Part shown: in pieces, positions 1-13,236 of the stretch | How the letters are laid out: every line of letters starts with the position of its first letter | Numbering within the stretch: position 1 is the first letter of the stretch | Assembly (NCBI RefSeq): GCF_905171775.1 | Contig: NC_053491.1 | Span: forward strand, 137,328,483-137,392,482 | Source: Rana temporaria | Taxonomy: Eukaryota; Chordata; Amphibia; Anura; Ranidae | Reading direction: 5' to 3' | DNA length: 64,000 nt | Program-made: the position numbers and the translations under genes | Notes under the pieces: generated by a model | What the model was told of the DNA's origin: nothing | Seen by the model: the letters and a program-made list of their open reading frames with translations, nothing else | Databases searched by the model: none

Positions 1-873
1 ATGACAGAATGGTTTGATTTTTTTAATGGAGTGGGACGCAAACTCCAAGAACTGATTTTAAAGCGGAAAAAGAAAAAGATGACTAATTTAGAGAAAAAAA
101 TCAATGATTTAAAAAACCAACTAGACCCAATTAAAGAGTCGCAACAAATCATTGATTTTAATATACGTATCAAAAAGAAACTGGAAAAAGTAGATAGGGA
201 GACGCAAAAAAAGAAAACCAAAAAGTTTCATCGTGATCTTAATGATTTTAGGACCAAGAATATATATTCATGGCAAGCTACCCACTTGGTCACTACAAGT
301 GATGAAGAAGATGTGACCAACAGTATGGAAACACAACAGGGGGCAAGTGCAATGGGATCACAGACGTCTGTAGGTCGACCCCCTAATGTAGTAAGATCCA
401 AAGTGCCACCTGTTCACAAAAATTCAACTCACCAATCGACACCAAACAGAAAAGAGACGAATTCTGGGAGGGGTAGATCAGTGAATTCGGGTCCTTCAGA
501 TTATTCTCACGAACACCATTCTAACGACTATTATCCACCTGTATATAATAGGTTTGAGCCTATAAGAGATGAGAATAACAGTCATTATTATCAGTCCCCG
601 AAGCCTTTTTTAGGAAGAGGCAGAGGATGGCAGAGGAGGGGCAGAGGTTCGAACCCCCACAGAGGGAGGTCTTCCTCGCAGCCCCAACACAATCCTCAAC
701 ACAGGGAACAATATTACACTTACAACGAGAACCAATATTGGAGGAATCCACCACAACGAGAGAAGGAACAACAGGTACAACCAAGATCCACGAGAGTAGA
801 AGAAGAGGATGTAGGGCGGGACGGTTCGTCCAAAAAAAGAGGAAGGAACGAATACGAAAAGAATCACGACTAA
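1..873 (+). pseudogene. Penelope-like element, upstream ORF (ORF1-like)
   Basis: This open frame of 290 codons lies directly upstream of a Penelope-type reverse transcriptase frame and probably belongs to the same retroelement. The first 80 residues are lysine-rich and predicted coiled coil, with many K/E/Q and a heptad look. Residues 100-280 are low-complexity and rich in S, R, G, N, Q and Y, with RGRG-type arginine-glycine boxes near residues 204-220, as in RNA-binding ORF1 or gag-like proteins. The frame is open at the window edge, so the true start may lie upstream. It stops at 871-873. A run of seven A at 832-838 just before the stop, with basic residues in both frames, could be a slippage site joining it to the RT frame or an old indel. 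Family assignment rests on the neighbour, since this part has no diagnostic domain of its own. Confidence 0.6.
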
Positions 874-1898
874 ACGGCATCTTCAATTTGACAGACACAA
901 TACTCTCTGATAAAGAAACTAATGTCCTTAATTTGGGACTAAAATGTGGTCTACATCGCCCAATCAACAAATTTGAGGTTTACATCGATGTTCATAAATA
1001 TGTGCGAAGGATTAACATGAAGAAATATTTCCTTAATAAAAATTTAAATCTAAATATTCCCATCAGCACCAGTATAACGACCAATACAATGGTATTACCA
1101 ATTGATTCAGGACTACGTAACAAGTCATTGTTTAACCCCCTTGTGGGGTCGAATCAACCGTTGGACGTGTTTAAAGGTCTGGTATTGCGTGATTTGGAGA
1201 ACATTGTACCTAAAAGGAATGTTAATCCACGCTACATTAAGGAGGGTATAGAATCTCTGGAAAAGAGAAAAGAACTAATAATAAGACCAGCGGATAAAGG
1301 TGGAGGGGTAGTAATTATGACTAAATCATACTACCAAGATCAATTAACAAATATGCTGATGGAAGATGCGACATATCAAAGATTGAATAAAGATCCTACC
1401 GCTCAATATGAAAAAGATCTTAAAATATTAGTAGAAAAGGGATACCGCACGGGAGTACTCTCAAGTAAAGAGAGGAAGTACCTTATACCAAGTAACGGAC
1501 GGATCCCTACCATCTACACCCTCCCCAAAATCCACAAAGACAAACTTCATCCCCCAGCACGTCCCATTGTTAATGGGATTGGCTCATTAATGTCACGGAT
1601 GGGACAATATCTCGATCACTTTTTACAGGAGAGTGTCAAATGCACAAAGGCCTATTTAAAAGATACTAAGGATCTTTTGGCCTTGTTGAGCAACATCAAT
1701 CTTGTTGGAAAGGAGGAAGTTTATTTAGTGACCGCAGACGTCGCTTCATTGTATACAATTATACAACATGACGACGCTCTGTTGGCCTTGAATTGGGCAT
1801 TGTGTAAGAGGGACGACCTGTGCTATACCCAGAAGGTTTTTTTGCATAATGCATTGGATGCGTTATCAGGTGCACAGATATTATTTAATTATATTTAA
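831..1898 (+). pseudogene. Penelope-like element reverse transcriptase, truncated
   Basis: This is the N-terminal half of a Penelope-like (PLE) reverse transcriptase. The useful frame begins near 831, although it is open from 627. It shows, in order, the conserved PLE upstream block (NLTDTILSDKETNVLNLGL, then a FEVYIDVHKYVRR stretch), the RPADKGGGVVI block, the LPKIHKD...PPARPIVNGIGSL block and the RT motif A region VTADVASLYT near 1728. The reading ends about 45 codons later at 1898. The YxDD catalytic motif, the thumb and the GIY-YIG endonuclease are missing, so the copy is dead. It overlaps the preceding ORF in another frame. It is intronic or downstream DNA relative to PHTF2 and is transcribed in the opposite sense. 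Assignment to the PLE group is firm; the clade is not (Neptune-like is possible). Confidence 0.88.
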
Positions 1899-3130
1899 TC
1901 ATGATTGAATATTTTCTACACCATTCCGTTTTGTCAAGGAATGAGTGTTGTATTCAGCATTTATATTTTATATATACATATATTTTAATGTATTTTAAAG
2001 AATTTTAAACGAGTCATTAGAATACTTATATATACCCATTGAATATACATCGATGTGTTCTCTGTAAATGAGATTGTATATATTAGGAGTATTACTCACT
2101 CAAGTTTATACTGTATTTTCCTGTTTTTAGGAGGTGTATCTGATTGGCTATCCTTGACCCCAGGGCACTTTACATATAACATCCGCTTTTTCTATAGATA
2201 CTTTTTTCTAATATGAAGTTTTTTCTAATAAGGTGTTAATGATATATTTTTGAAGCGTTATTATATGCTCATTTTATATGAATATTAACTATTTTTTATA
2301 CAGAATAGTGACAGAATAGTGACATCAAAAGATATGTCAGGTTTTCTGTCTATTGACTTGTGCAGTTAATATTTAAAATCCCCGATGTTTTGACACCTTT
2401 TTGAGCCTTCTTGGCTTCCGTATTGGTGTGATTGTGGATGCCACTAACGTGCGCCGCCCATATGTGCTACGTAAACAATGGGCTATGCATATATAGTGAC
2501 TTTTTTTCGCCGTCAGTCCACGCCCTCTGTAGAAGCTGATTGGACAGCGAAACTGGTCAGGGCAGGATTCTGAACGGCGACCCGGAAGTGACGCGTGCGC
2601 TCCAAGCGTGCGTTCCAAGTGTACTCTCCCTATGCGGTGGTTTCCTGCAAACTTTTTCAGCAAGTTCGGTTGTAGAGTTTACCTGGGGAATTGGATGCCG
2701 GTCAGAGGACACCTTCACTTACCGAGGATAAACGTTTGTTACCATCTATTTTGCGGTACGTGCATTTAGAGCGGGGATCTGTTTTTTTAAAAGGGAATTG
2801 CTTTTTGTGGAATAAAAACGGGATTACACTATTGTCTGGTACCCTATTTTTGTTTCTATGTGGAGCCTTACCCTTTACCTGATACCTTTAAGTGTATATT
2901 ACATTATGCCTTCTGGTGAGTGAATACCCCAAAGGGGAGTGTGCCCCACAAGTGGTGTCTTATCCTGGGAAGAGGTGTAGGATATTCTATCAACTATCTC
3001 CACTACCTTGATCTTCTTAATCCGTTTCTGATGAATGCTGTTATTTGATTTTACTGAAATTGGACAGTTACTACCATTTTCTAGCGCTGTTTGACCACAT
3101 TGGACTTTTTTGTTTGTTATAGTGGTACTT
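1899..3130 (+). mobile_element. Probable 3' tail of the truncated Penelope-like element
   Basis: No coding sequence is seen. The first 450 bases are very AT-rich. A GC-richer part (2391-2880) contains a gacccggaagtgacgcg segment. The end carries a tctagcgct motif (near 3081), which recurs in the non-coding block at 58735-59275. I infer that this is the remaining non-coding end of the retroelement after an internal deletion that removed the rest of the RT. No second end or target duplication was found. Confidence 0.35.
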
Positions 3131-3133
3131 TCA

Positions 3134-3316
3134 TTAAACATTATCCTGCCTTACCTCCACCAGAAATTTTGGGACTTGTACATTCAGAGCCTTCAGATCC
3201 AAGATGAAATAAAATGTCCTGTTCAGCTTAGGAACAGCGAAAGGGTTGGAGAAAAACACCTGGAACCATTCTGCCACAGGGCCTGAGTCGAGGATACCCA
3301 GATCCAGAAGACCCAA
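3134..3316 (-). pseudogene. DIRS-like reverse transcriptase fragment
   Basis: On the minus strand this stretch reads FFSNPFAVPKLNRTFYFILD followed by LKALN and VQVPKF. This matches the start of the RT domain of DIRS tyrosine-recombinase retrotransposons, where the usual wording is YSNLFVVPK...RPILDLKxLN. Neighbouring frames suggest the homology once ran further on both sides, but frameshifts prevent a clear boundary. It is a short relic. Confidence 0.65.
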
Positions 3317-5247
3317 GAGAGCCTGATGCTAGACTGTGTGGAGACACAGGAAGCAAAGGGAGGACGAAGGAGGGGACAGGGAATGAAACTCAAGTTTGTA
3401 GCCCAACTTGTGGTGGGACACCACCTTGTGCAATTAGGCATCTGGAATACAAGCTTTACAAGCGTCTATACTCATATCTACACATGTGCCCTGACAAGAG
3501 ATACATGCAAGAGATGGGACTAGAATCTTCAAGCAAACGGTCAGTTACAATTTACTGCTATAGTCATCTGCTCCACCACGTGCTAAGCAAGGGTGCTTAT
3601 CCGCAGCAGTACCTGCAAAAGATTTAGACCAAAAGTGGTTTGCAAAGGAAAGAAACAAAGGACTGTGTGAAGAGCAGGACCTCAGTGTAAAAAAAAAAAC
3701 TGTTTTAGCTCCCTATCAACATTAACTCACCTACTATGTTTTTTGATTACTTCATACAAAAAAAAATTTATATTTTTGATAAAACTACAACCGTCAGTGT
3801 GGTCATATAGTCCCTCTTGTTTTCAATCTCCCTGGATTGGAATATTTTTTGTATATGCAGTTGGGGACTGAACTACATCTGACCAAATCAATGGTACATA
3901 TCTTTAGCCTCGCTTTTTTCTTTATTTTTTCATACCCAAAAAACTTGATGACAGGGCCCACCAACCAATGAAAATTAGGTAAAAGGATAGCTTCCAGTGT
4001 TCAGCCCAAGCAGCATGCTCACTAAATAAGTATTGAAAGTCAGAATACGCACTTGGGCACTGACAGTGGCTCTAGACATGGATTACATTAGGCAGCTAAC
4101 TTTTACCAGAACAGAGTTTGGAAAGTTCCCCATGTGAAACCCACCCAGTGCCCAAACGTCACTTCCAGGCTATTTCTATAAAGTCCAGTCCAGCAGGGTC
4201 TTGAGGCAGAACCTAAAAAGCTAGACTTAAGAAAACCATGTCAAATGACTGCAAATTAAAAGACAAGCCTCCAGCAGCAGTGCAAAGAAAAAAAGTCTTT
4301 ATGGAAGACAAATTGGAGAAAAAAGTGTTAGCCAAATGATAAGTTAGTCATAATAGTAGCAAAGCTAAAGAAAGGCCAGCCATCCCCCTAAGACACTAGC
4401 AAAAAACGGAGGTATCCTGGTTGTAGGATGGGGTTAATCTGGGCTGGCCTAAATTTGCCAATTACTACTGTAATCCTCCTGTAGGTAGCATAATAACTGG
4501 AAGGTTACACACTTCCCATGCCCCTCATTTTTTTACCTTTTATATGTACTATTGGTTTTTGTTTTTCCATGCAGGAATTGTACATGATTTTTTTTACACA
4601 TGTGCAGTATAATGTATTCTAATCATACAAACTAACATTTTGCAAAATATTTACTTAAAAATTATATACATTACCTTTACAAAATATTAGATTTGCATTA
4701 TCTCCAAGTACTTTATTTATTAAAATGCTTATTGAGAGCGCAGTCTTTACCCGAGGGCCTCGATGCGCTCACTTTATAGCCAAGATATTAACAGATATCT
4801 TACTGCATTGTCCATTACAAAGGGGATAGTGAGAGACATCGGACATACTATGCTGGAGGCTGGGGGTAGAGCATTGATCATTTGTTTTCAATTCTTCTAG
4901 TAGTGCTAGAGAACAGTTTGGGGGCAGTGTATACTGAACTGCCGATGCCTTTTTCATTTGGGCTTGCTTTGGGTTAGTTACCAGAAGGAAAAACCTCTAG
5001 TATTCAAAGCAGACAGGCATGCATAACCTGGAGGCTAGATCTTCTCTAAAACCTTAGGAAAAAAATTGTGCCGATCTTGTAAACGTCAGATGAATATTTC
5101 ACTTATAAAAGATTTACAAAATCATGAAACTACTAAACTACATGTTTAGTACTGGATACAGAAATCGTGATCTTATACTAAATACAAAACTGAAACTGCA
5201 TAAATAAACCGCACCCAAATTAAAAAAGGCAGGAAAAAAATGAGTAC
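3317..5247. other. Intron or intergenic DNA, no recognised element
   Basis: No gene was found. The segment around 4000-4520 is less AT-rich and could be decayed retroelement DNA continuing the DIRS relic, but no motif proves it. The next downstream PHTF2 exon was searched for here and not recognised. Confidence 0.3.
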
Positions 5248-5466
5248 CTGATGAAAAGGATCATCTCTATATTCCCTCTTAATGCATAAGTTGGCAGGAT
5301 TAGTGTCGGCTTCCGTCTCACTGCTGCAGGAGGAACGGCATTCTGCACAGTGCAGCAAATCTTCCCACAGAACATCCTCAGTTTCCGACTCTGGTCTGGT
5401 GCTTTCAGAATCTTGTCGGGAACTCGAACAGCGGGAACTACAGCTGGTGCCTGATTTCTGCATTTC
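5248..5466 (-). CDS. PHTF2: PHTF2 exon (central Ser/Glu-rich region), last exon in window
   Basis: This 219-bp exon encodes 73 residues with no stop: EMQKSGTSCSSRCSSSRQDS, then a TRPESETEDVLWEDLLHCAEC block, ending REYRDDPFHQ. I recognise this as the conserved acidic and serine-rich region of PHTF2; PHTF1 has a recognisably different version (DSETEDMLWDDLL). On the minus strand the acceptor is cgccttccag before GAAATG, and the donor is CATCAG followed by gtactc. Both junctions are phase 0, which fits the phase-0 donor of the exon at 29015. The region lies in the long soluble segment before the C-terminal membrane domain of this multi-pass endoplasmic reticulum protein family. Downstream exons are outside the window. 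Confidence 0.93.
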
Positions 5467-5650
5467 CTGGAAGGCGATATAAATAGTCAGAACATGAAAA
5501 GCTGCATTAGAAAAATGAAAAGGATGTAAAAAGAAGATTCCCAGATATCACCGAAATATGAATTATCAAAAAATAAATAAATTAAAATTGTTATGATTTT
5601 ATTTTCTTGCTTGGGTACTATAAAAGGAGCCTATGAGCATTGTGATTATA

Positions 5651-7240
<1,590 letters not shown>

Positions 7241-7277
7241 TAACCTAAAAACGTAGAGGGTTTGATAATTCTTTAAA

Positions 7278-8459
7278 CCACTTCCATACAGGGCACTTAT
7301 ACACCTTCCCGCCCAGACCAATTTTCAGCTTTTAGCGCTGTTGCACTTTGAATGACAATTGCGCGGTCGTGCTACACTGTACCCAAACTAAATTTTTATC
7401 ATTTTGTACCCACAAATAGAGCTTTCTTTTGGTGGTATTTGATCACCTCTTTTTTTTTTTTTTTTGCAGAAAATTTAAAAAAACAAAGACCGAAAATTTA
7501 GAAAAAAAAGACCGAAAATTTAGAAAAAAAAAAAGATTTTTTTTTGTTTCTGTTATAAAACATTGTAAATACGTACGTTTTCTCCTTCACTGATGGTACT
7601 GCACTGACAGGCACCGATGAGGTGGCACTGATGTGGTGGCATTGATGGGTACTAATATCCCTGATAGGCGGCACAGATGGGCACTGATGTTGGGTACTAA
7701 TATGCGGCACTGATGGGCACTGATAGGCGGCATGGATGGGCGGCGCAGATGGCCACGGATAGGCGGCACGGATATGCGGTGCAGATGGCCACGGATAGGC
7801 GGCACGGATAGGCGGCATGGATAGGCGGCGCAGATGGCCATGGATAGGCGGCACGGATGGGCACTGATAGGCGGCACTAACGTATGTGTTGTACTAATGG
7901 ATGCCAATCAGTGCCAAACAATGCCTGCCAATCAGTGATGCCCATTGTGGGCACTGATTGGCATCCATTGCGGGCACTGATTGGCATCCATTATTTCTGT
8001 CATTGTCATCCCTGGTGGTCTAGGGTGGCATACCTGTGTTTTGCATCCCTGGTGGTCTAGTGGCATCCCTGGTGGTCCAGTGTGGGTATCCTCGGGGAGG
8101 CTGTGCTGATAATCGATCAACACAAACCCCCCCTGTCAGAGGAGCAGCCGATCGGCTCTCCTCTACTCGCGTCTGACAGACGCGAGTGAGGAAAAGCCGA
8201 TTACCGGCTTTTCCTGTTTACATCGTGATCAGCCGTGATTGGACACGGCTGATCACGTGGTAAAGAGTCTCCATCGAAGACTCCTTACCTAGATCGGTGT
8301 TGCGGGGTGTCAGATTGACACCCTGCAACAACTATCGCCGCGATGCGCGCCCCCGGGGGCACGCATCGGCTAAATATCCTGAGGACGTCATATGACATCC
8401 ACTCAGGGTCTTGAAACCACTTTGCCGAGGTCTTTTTGCATAAGGCGGGCGGCAAGTGG
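7278..8459. repeat. TTAA-flanked non-autonomous element, family A
   Basis: The ends read TTAA-(a)CCACTT on the left (7273-) and AAGTGG-TTAA on the right (ending 8463). The first 170 bases are close to the inner sequence of the elements at 49541 and 10919, with the shared words gacaattgcgcggtcgtgc and agagctttcttttggtgg. No coding capacity was seen. The middle is a minisatellite; the right part is GC-rich with palindromic pieces around 8150-8260. Confidence 0.65.
7590..7890. repeat. Minisatellite, about 20-25 bp units
   Basis: Repeated variants of gatgggcactgatagg and cggcacggatagg in tandem. It lies inside the family A element. Long open frames here are repeat artefacts. Confidence 0.85.
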
Positions 8460-8463
8460 TTAA

Positions 8464-8924
8464 GTAAATTCCAAACTTTTTGCACTGGTTGATGACCAAT
8501 ATGGTACAAGACTCTACTATGGCTAAGAAAGTTCATAACTTTGTTAGTGATATAGCTGGCTAAAAGAAGAGCACGGGAATTAATAAAGTGGAAACATACT
8601 ATCTTTCATACTACTAGCACAGTAAACTGAATACACTAAACAAAATGTTGGACTTGATTAAATCTGGAAAAGGGGAAACATGTAGATGTTGTACCAACAA
8701 CCAGTAGATTTGGAGAGGGATCATTTTATGGTACAGGTTAGAAACTAAAAGCAGGATCTCGTTTATAAAAGCTGGATACAAAATTAAAACAATTATCTTA
8801 TTTGTAAATGAGGCCCTACCAGACTGTCTTTCCTTTGGTGTAATATTGCATTGTACACCGGATAAAATGTGTTTGCACAAATTGTTAACATAACATTAAG
8901 ATCAAGGCAGATTACATATGACAT
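8464..8924. other. PHTF2 intron, nothing recognised
   Basis: AT-rich unique-looking sequence with no ORF or repeat that I can support. Confidence 0.4.
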
Positions 8925-9395
8925 TAAAGCGTTTGTTACCCCTGACACACCATATTCCTGATATGTGCCTGCTGTACCATGTACTTGTATGAGAAAGTAT
9001 TCTGTTCTCTTTCTAAGCTTCCTTTGTGTGAAATCCCTGGTGCCCTCTGCTTTCCTATTAAAAACTGACCACACTAAGCAGGAGAGCTTACGGTGGTCAG
9101 TTCTCTAGCTATGCTGGGAACTCCATGTGCTCTCCTGCAATGATCAGACTTGTCCTGACACACCCCCACAGCACAGCCATTCACTGGGAAGCTCAGTGTA
9201 CTGCTGCTTCTCCTCCCCCAGCTCTAATGCTGCTGAAAACCGAGGGAATGTGATCACCTATAAAAAAAAAAAAAGGGGGGGGGGGGAAGGTATTTATAAT
9301 GTATTTTTATATCTATACAAAAATGTTTTGCCTTTCGATTCTATTTTTAAAGCAATGGGTTGTTTTATAAGGTGATCGTTTACAATCACTTTGAG
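8925..9395. repeat. MITE-like element with TTAAAG-type end
   Basis: It begins attaaagcgtttgttacccc and ends near tgatcgtttacaatcacttt. These form an imperfect terminal inverted repeat. It is GC-richer than its flanks and has no coding capacity. Confidence 0.45.
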
Positions 9396-10914
9396 CCATA
9401 ACACTTATCTGTAAGAGCAATCTAGAAGAGGTGCCCTGTAGCAGGAAGTACCATGGTTGATCGATTCAGGTTCTGGGATTAGTGCTGAACCACACCTGTG
9501 AATGACAGCAGGTGGTTTGAGGGCTTGTGGAGCCATTGAGTTTGAGGTCATTTGAAAATGTTTTCAGGGCATAAAAAACATTATGCCACTGCCTTGTCAC
9601 TCATTTTAACATTACACCTGGCAAATAAGTGATTTAGCAAAAACTATTTTTTTTTTAACATACCAACCAAATAATCCAAAAAACTCACTCATGAAAAGAC
9701 GACCACAAGAAACATTGCACTTTGAATGAAACCGCAATCTGCTGTAGGTTTAAAATAAAAAACCCTGTTTTTGTGTTTAGAAATATTTCTTATAAGCTGG
9801 GAAAGGAATAAACCCACGTATGCAAACTCAAGTCATGCGCACAACACTGGCAAACTTGAAACACAACATTTCTGTATACATACTAGGCATAACAAAATAA
9901 AAATTAATAATTTGTACTTTTTTTTTTTTACCCTTTTGTAATACAAGATAATTTGTCAATTTGTTCCCTCATGCTGTTTGGAATCCAGCATGTCTCCACA
10001 ATCATGCTGAGTTATTAATGTAGAAAACACAGTAAAGCAACCTGCTTAAAGGCAGAACTGTCGCATTACAAGTTTGTGTACATATGCAGTTGATCATGTA
10101 AGAACTGCCCCCCCCCCCCCCAAATAAAAGTGAATAAGAATCTGAAAAACAGTTTGATGCAGCTTTGAAGGTTAAAGAACTTTCACTTCTTAAATTATTT
10201 GATGATTCCATTCCCTAAGATACAACGTACATATAGCACTTTGTTCCAAGAGCTGTGGAAGCAGAGAAAGTATGTAACAAAGTGCCCCAAGGGCCACCCG
10301 ACAATTTCCAACCACAAAGCAGACGGATGTATAACCGACAGCACTTGCACCATCCTCCGTGCTCTCCTGAAACCAGGCTTCTCACTCTAAATGCAGGGTG
10401 GTGGGCATGTCAGTGTAAAACTGAAAAAGCCAGGCACACACCACAGCAGCACTGTTCCTGTGCTGCCCATACAGCCGGGAGCGGTGGCGGTGTCAGAATG
10501 AGGCCCAACTTTCAACTGTACACAGATAAAGGCATGGGGCTTCCATAAAAAACATTCATGAAAGCCTTTTTTTGATGCTGCTCTCAGCTTGTAAACAAAC
10601 AAAGCTTGTGTGAGTAGCACAGAAATAGTGCTGCAGGGAGTGTTCCTTTGTTGTTCAGTGTTACACCGACATTCCCCTCTTTGGTAGAAGATTAGTGGGC
10701 AAGCTTGGGGATCCTTGTCACATACTGGGTCTCAGCTTGTAGAAAGATGGGACCAAAAGGGTTGTATGTACTTTGTACCTCAGGGGGCTGGAACATTAAA
10801 ATATATGAAGTGATCGTTCTTCTTTAAAAGCTCCTCTGGATGAACTTAGAATTCACTTAAAATTGCTCATCTACACAAGCCTCAAAGCTCATATAAAAGC
10901 TCTAAATGCACTAC
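9396..10914. other. PHTF2 intron, nothing recognised
   Basis: It contains homopolymer runs (C14 near 10107) and moderate-complexity sequence. No gene, tRNA or clear element was found. Confidence 0.35.
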
Positions 10915-11444
10915 TTAACCACTTCCCTACCCACCCATTGTCATACGACGTTCACAGATGGATCTCCAATCCTGGGTGTCATATGACGTCCTGGGCTTCC
11001 CAGCCGTCTAGAGGGCGCGCGCCCGCAACAGCCTGCGGGACCCAGTGCACGTGCCCAGCGGCCGCGATGTCCAATGATCCATGTCCTGTCAGCGGTGAGA
11101 AGACCGATGCTGTGTTCCCAGTGCAGCGGAACACACATCGGTCGCCTCCCCTTCCCCTACAGTTAGAATCACTCACTAGTAGGGCTGCACGATTCTGGTC
11201 AAAATGAGAATCACGATTCTTTTGCTTAGACTAAAGATCACGATTCTCTCACGATTCTCTCACGATTCTCAAAAACTGAATGCCAGAACCCCCCCCCCCC
11301 CCCCCATATAAATCTGTCGGCGTCATTTGCGTTCCACGCTGGTTACGTGGAACCAGTGCCGATCCTGACCTCCCTGGGACCCTAAGCAAAATTCTGCTAA
11401 GGGGCCCTCTGCGGTGGCGAAAATGGGCGTGGCTTACCTGGGCG

Positions 11445-11446
<2 letters not shown>

Positions 11447-11536
<90 letters not shown>
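11447..11536. repeat. (GA)n microsatellite
   Basis: About 45 GA units in a near-perfect run. It gives an artefactual Arg-Glu repeat frame. Confidence 0.98.
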
Positions 11537-11541
<5 letters not shown>

Positions 11542-11730
11542 CAGATCCTTCACCACAATAGAAATGTGTATTCCAGAAAGTTTAACAAATTAGCAGATGG
11601 CGCCTCAATCATCTCGGACCATGGTTGTTATGGTGTCGGGGTGATTGCAGCGCATTATTTCTATTATTACATTGTAATATAGAATTAAATAATTCAACTC
11701 ACCATAATGCAGAATCAGTGGAAACCCGGA

Positions 11731-12105
11731 GTCCCCCCTTACACCAGGCGTTCCCAGCGGGGTCCCCCATTACACCAGGCGCTCCCAGCGGGGTCCCCCC
11801 TTACACCAGGCGTTCCCAGCGGGGTCCCCCCTTACACCAGGCGTTCCCAGCGGGGTCACCCCTTACACCAGGCGTTTCCAACAGGGCCCCCCTTACACCA
11901 CGCGTTTCCAACAGGGCCCCCTTACACCAGGCATTCCCAGCGGGCTCCCCCCTTACACCAGGCGTTTCCAGCAGGGTCCCCCTTACACCAGGCGTTTCCA
12001 GCTCGGCCCCCCTTACACCAGGCGTTTCCAGCAGGGCCCCCCTTACACCAGGCGTTTCCAGCAGGGCCCCCCTTACACCAGGCGTTTCCAGCAGGGCCCC
12101 CTTAA
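11731..12105. repeat. Minisatellite, about 30-bp units
   Basis: About twelve tandem copies of a unit containing cttacaccaggcgttt and ccagcagggcccc. Left copies are more diverged than right copies, which are almost identical. Confidence 0.95.
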
Positions 12106-12138
12106 ATCATCATCAGGTATGATGCCCCAGCAGCATAG

Positions 12139-12346
12139 ACTCAGTACAGAGTGGACAGGACAGAAGGAGCCGGCCGGGTGGCTGCTAATAGGAATTGAGC
12201 TGCAGCTCCGCCCACCCCCGCCCCTTCCCACGTCATTACACTCACAGACAGACATCAGTGGGGCGGGAGGTGGGCGGTGCTGCAGCTCAATTCCTATTAG
12301 CAGCCACCCGGCCGGCTCCTCCCCTCCTGTCCACTCTGCACTGAGC
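12139..12346. repeat. Imperfect inverted repeat, about 85-bp arms
   Basis: The left arm contains gccggccgggtggctgctaa. The right arm, from about 12262, carries its complement. The spacer is about 30 bases. It lies within the inner hAT element. Confidence 0.9.
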
Positions 12347-13236
12347 AATTCCTATTGCTTGGTCTACAATAAAATGGCGACATTGTCTCCGCCTGGCCGC
12401 AGACCTCTAGCGGCGGCAGCGGCGAATAATCGGGGGCCCTGAATAATGACTCGGGGCCCTATGCAGCTTGCGTAGCAAGCGTATAGGGCGGATCGGCCCT
12501 GCATGGAACCAGCTGTGAAAAAGAAGAATCGCGGGTCATCCCGCGGGGAGATCGTGGGCGGGGAGAATCGAAATCGCGATTCTCTCCGCGATTAATCGTG
12601 CAGCTTTACTCACTAGGGAACATATTAACCCCTTTAGCGCCCCCTAGTGTTAACCTCTTCCCTGCCAGTCACATTTATACAGTTTTATAAATTAGTGCAG
12701 TTTTATAGCACCAATCGCTGTATAAATGTGAATTGTTCCAAAAATGTGTCAAAGGTGTCTGATACGCCCGTCGCAATAAAAAAAAACCCGCAGATCGCCG
12801 CCATTACTAGTAAAATAATAAAAAAAATATTAAAATGCAAAAAAACTATCCCCTATTTTGTAGACGCTATAACTTTTGTGCAAACCAATCAACATACGCC
12901 AATTGCGATTTTTACGAAAAATATGTAGAATAATACATATCGGCCTAAACTGAGGAAAAACATTTTTTTTTATAGATTTTTTTGGGGATATTTATTATAG
13001 CAAAAAGTTAAAAATATTGACGCTCTATTTTTGTTTATAGCACACAAAAATAAAAACCGCAGAGGTGATCAAATGCAACCAAAAGAAAGCTCTATTTGTG
13101 GGAAAAAGGATGTAAATTTTGTTTGGGAGCAACGTCGCACGACCGCGCAATTGTCAGTTAAAGCTACGCAGTGCCGAATCGCAAAAAGTGCTCTGGTAAG
13201 GAAGGGGGTAAATTCTTCCGGGGCTTTAGTGGTTAA

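Larger units (their letters stand above)
11354..12501. mobile_element. hAT-type element, inner, nested
   Basis: The termini are cagtgccgatcc and the inverse of cagggccgatcc. The flanks are cgtggaac (11346-11353) and catggaac (12502-12509), an 8-bp target duplication differing by one CpG-type transition. It carries the GA microsatellite, the 30-bp minisatellite and a large inverted repeat. No transposase is visible. Confidence 0.78.
11180..12608. mobile_element. hAT-type element, outer, with 8-bp target duplication
   Basis: The termini are tagggctgcacgatt and its inverse aatcgtgcagcttta. They are flanked by a perfect 8-bp duplication ctcactag (11172-11179 and 12609-12616). TIR wording and the 8-bp duplication are the hAT signature. 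The subterminal DNA is built of inverted acgattct words. There is no transposase, so it is non-autonomous. Confidence 0.82.
10919..13232. mobile_element. TTAA-flanked non-autonomous element, family B (host of nested hATs)
   Basis: The left end is TTAA (10915-10918) then CCACTTCC. The right end is TTTAGTGG then TTAA (13233-13236). With the nested 11180-12608 insertion removed it is about 880 bp. The right half has the words ccgccattactagtaaa, ttgtagacgctataactttt and gcacgaccgcgcaattgtc, which recur at 40145-41085 and, inverted, at 49541-50527. It is non-coding. Confidence 0.7.

Noticed and set aside
2373..2663. 96-codon minus-strand frame
   Set aside because: It falls in the non-coding tail of the Penelope-like element and is a GC-rich chance frame.
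7498..7907. Proline-rich frames on the minus strand
   Set aside because: Translations of the minisatellite in the family A element.
10255..10548. 97-codon plus-strand frame in a GC-richer patch
   Set aside because: No similarity that I know and no flanking element; not supported as a gene.
11280..11561. Arg-Glu repeat frame
   Set aside because: Translation of the GA microsatellite.
11731..12105. CRISPR-like spaced repeats
   Set aside because: The units are contiguous with no unique spacers, and the genome is eukaryotic.
11625..12122. 165-codon proline-rich frame
   Set aside because: Translation of the 30-bp minisatellite; the other frame is equally open.
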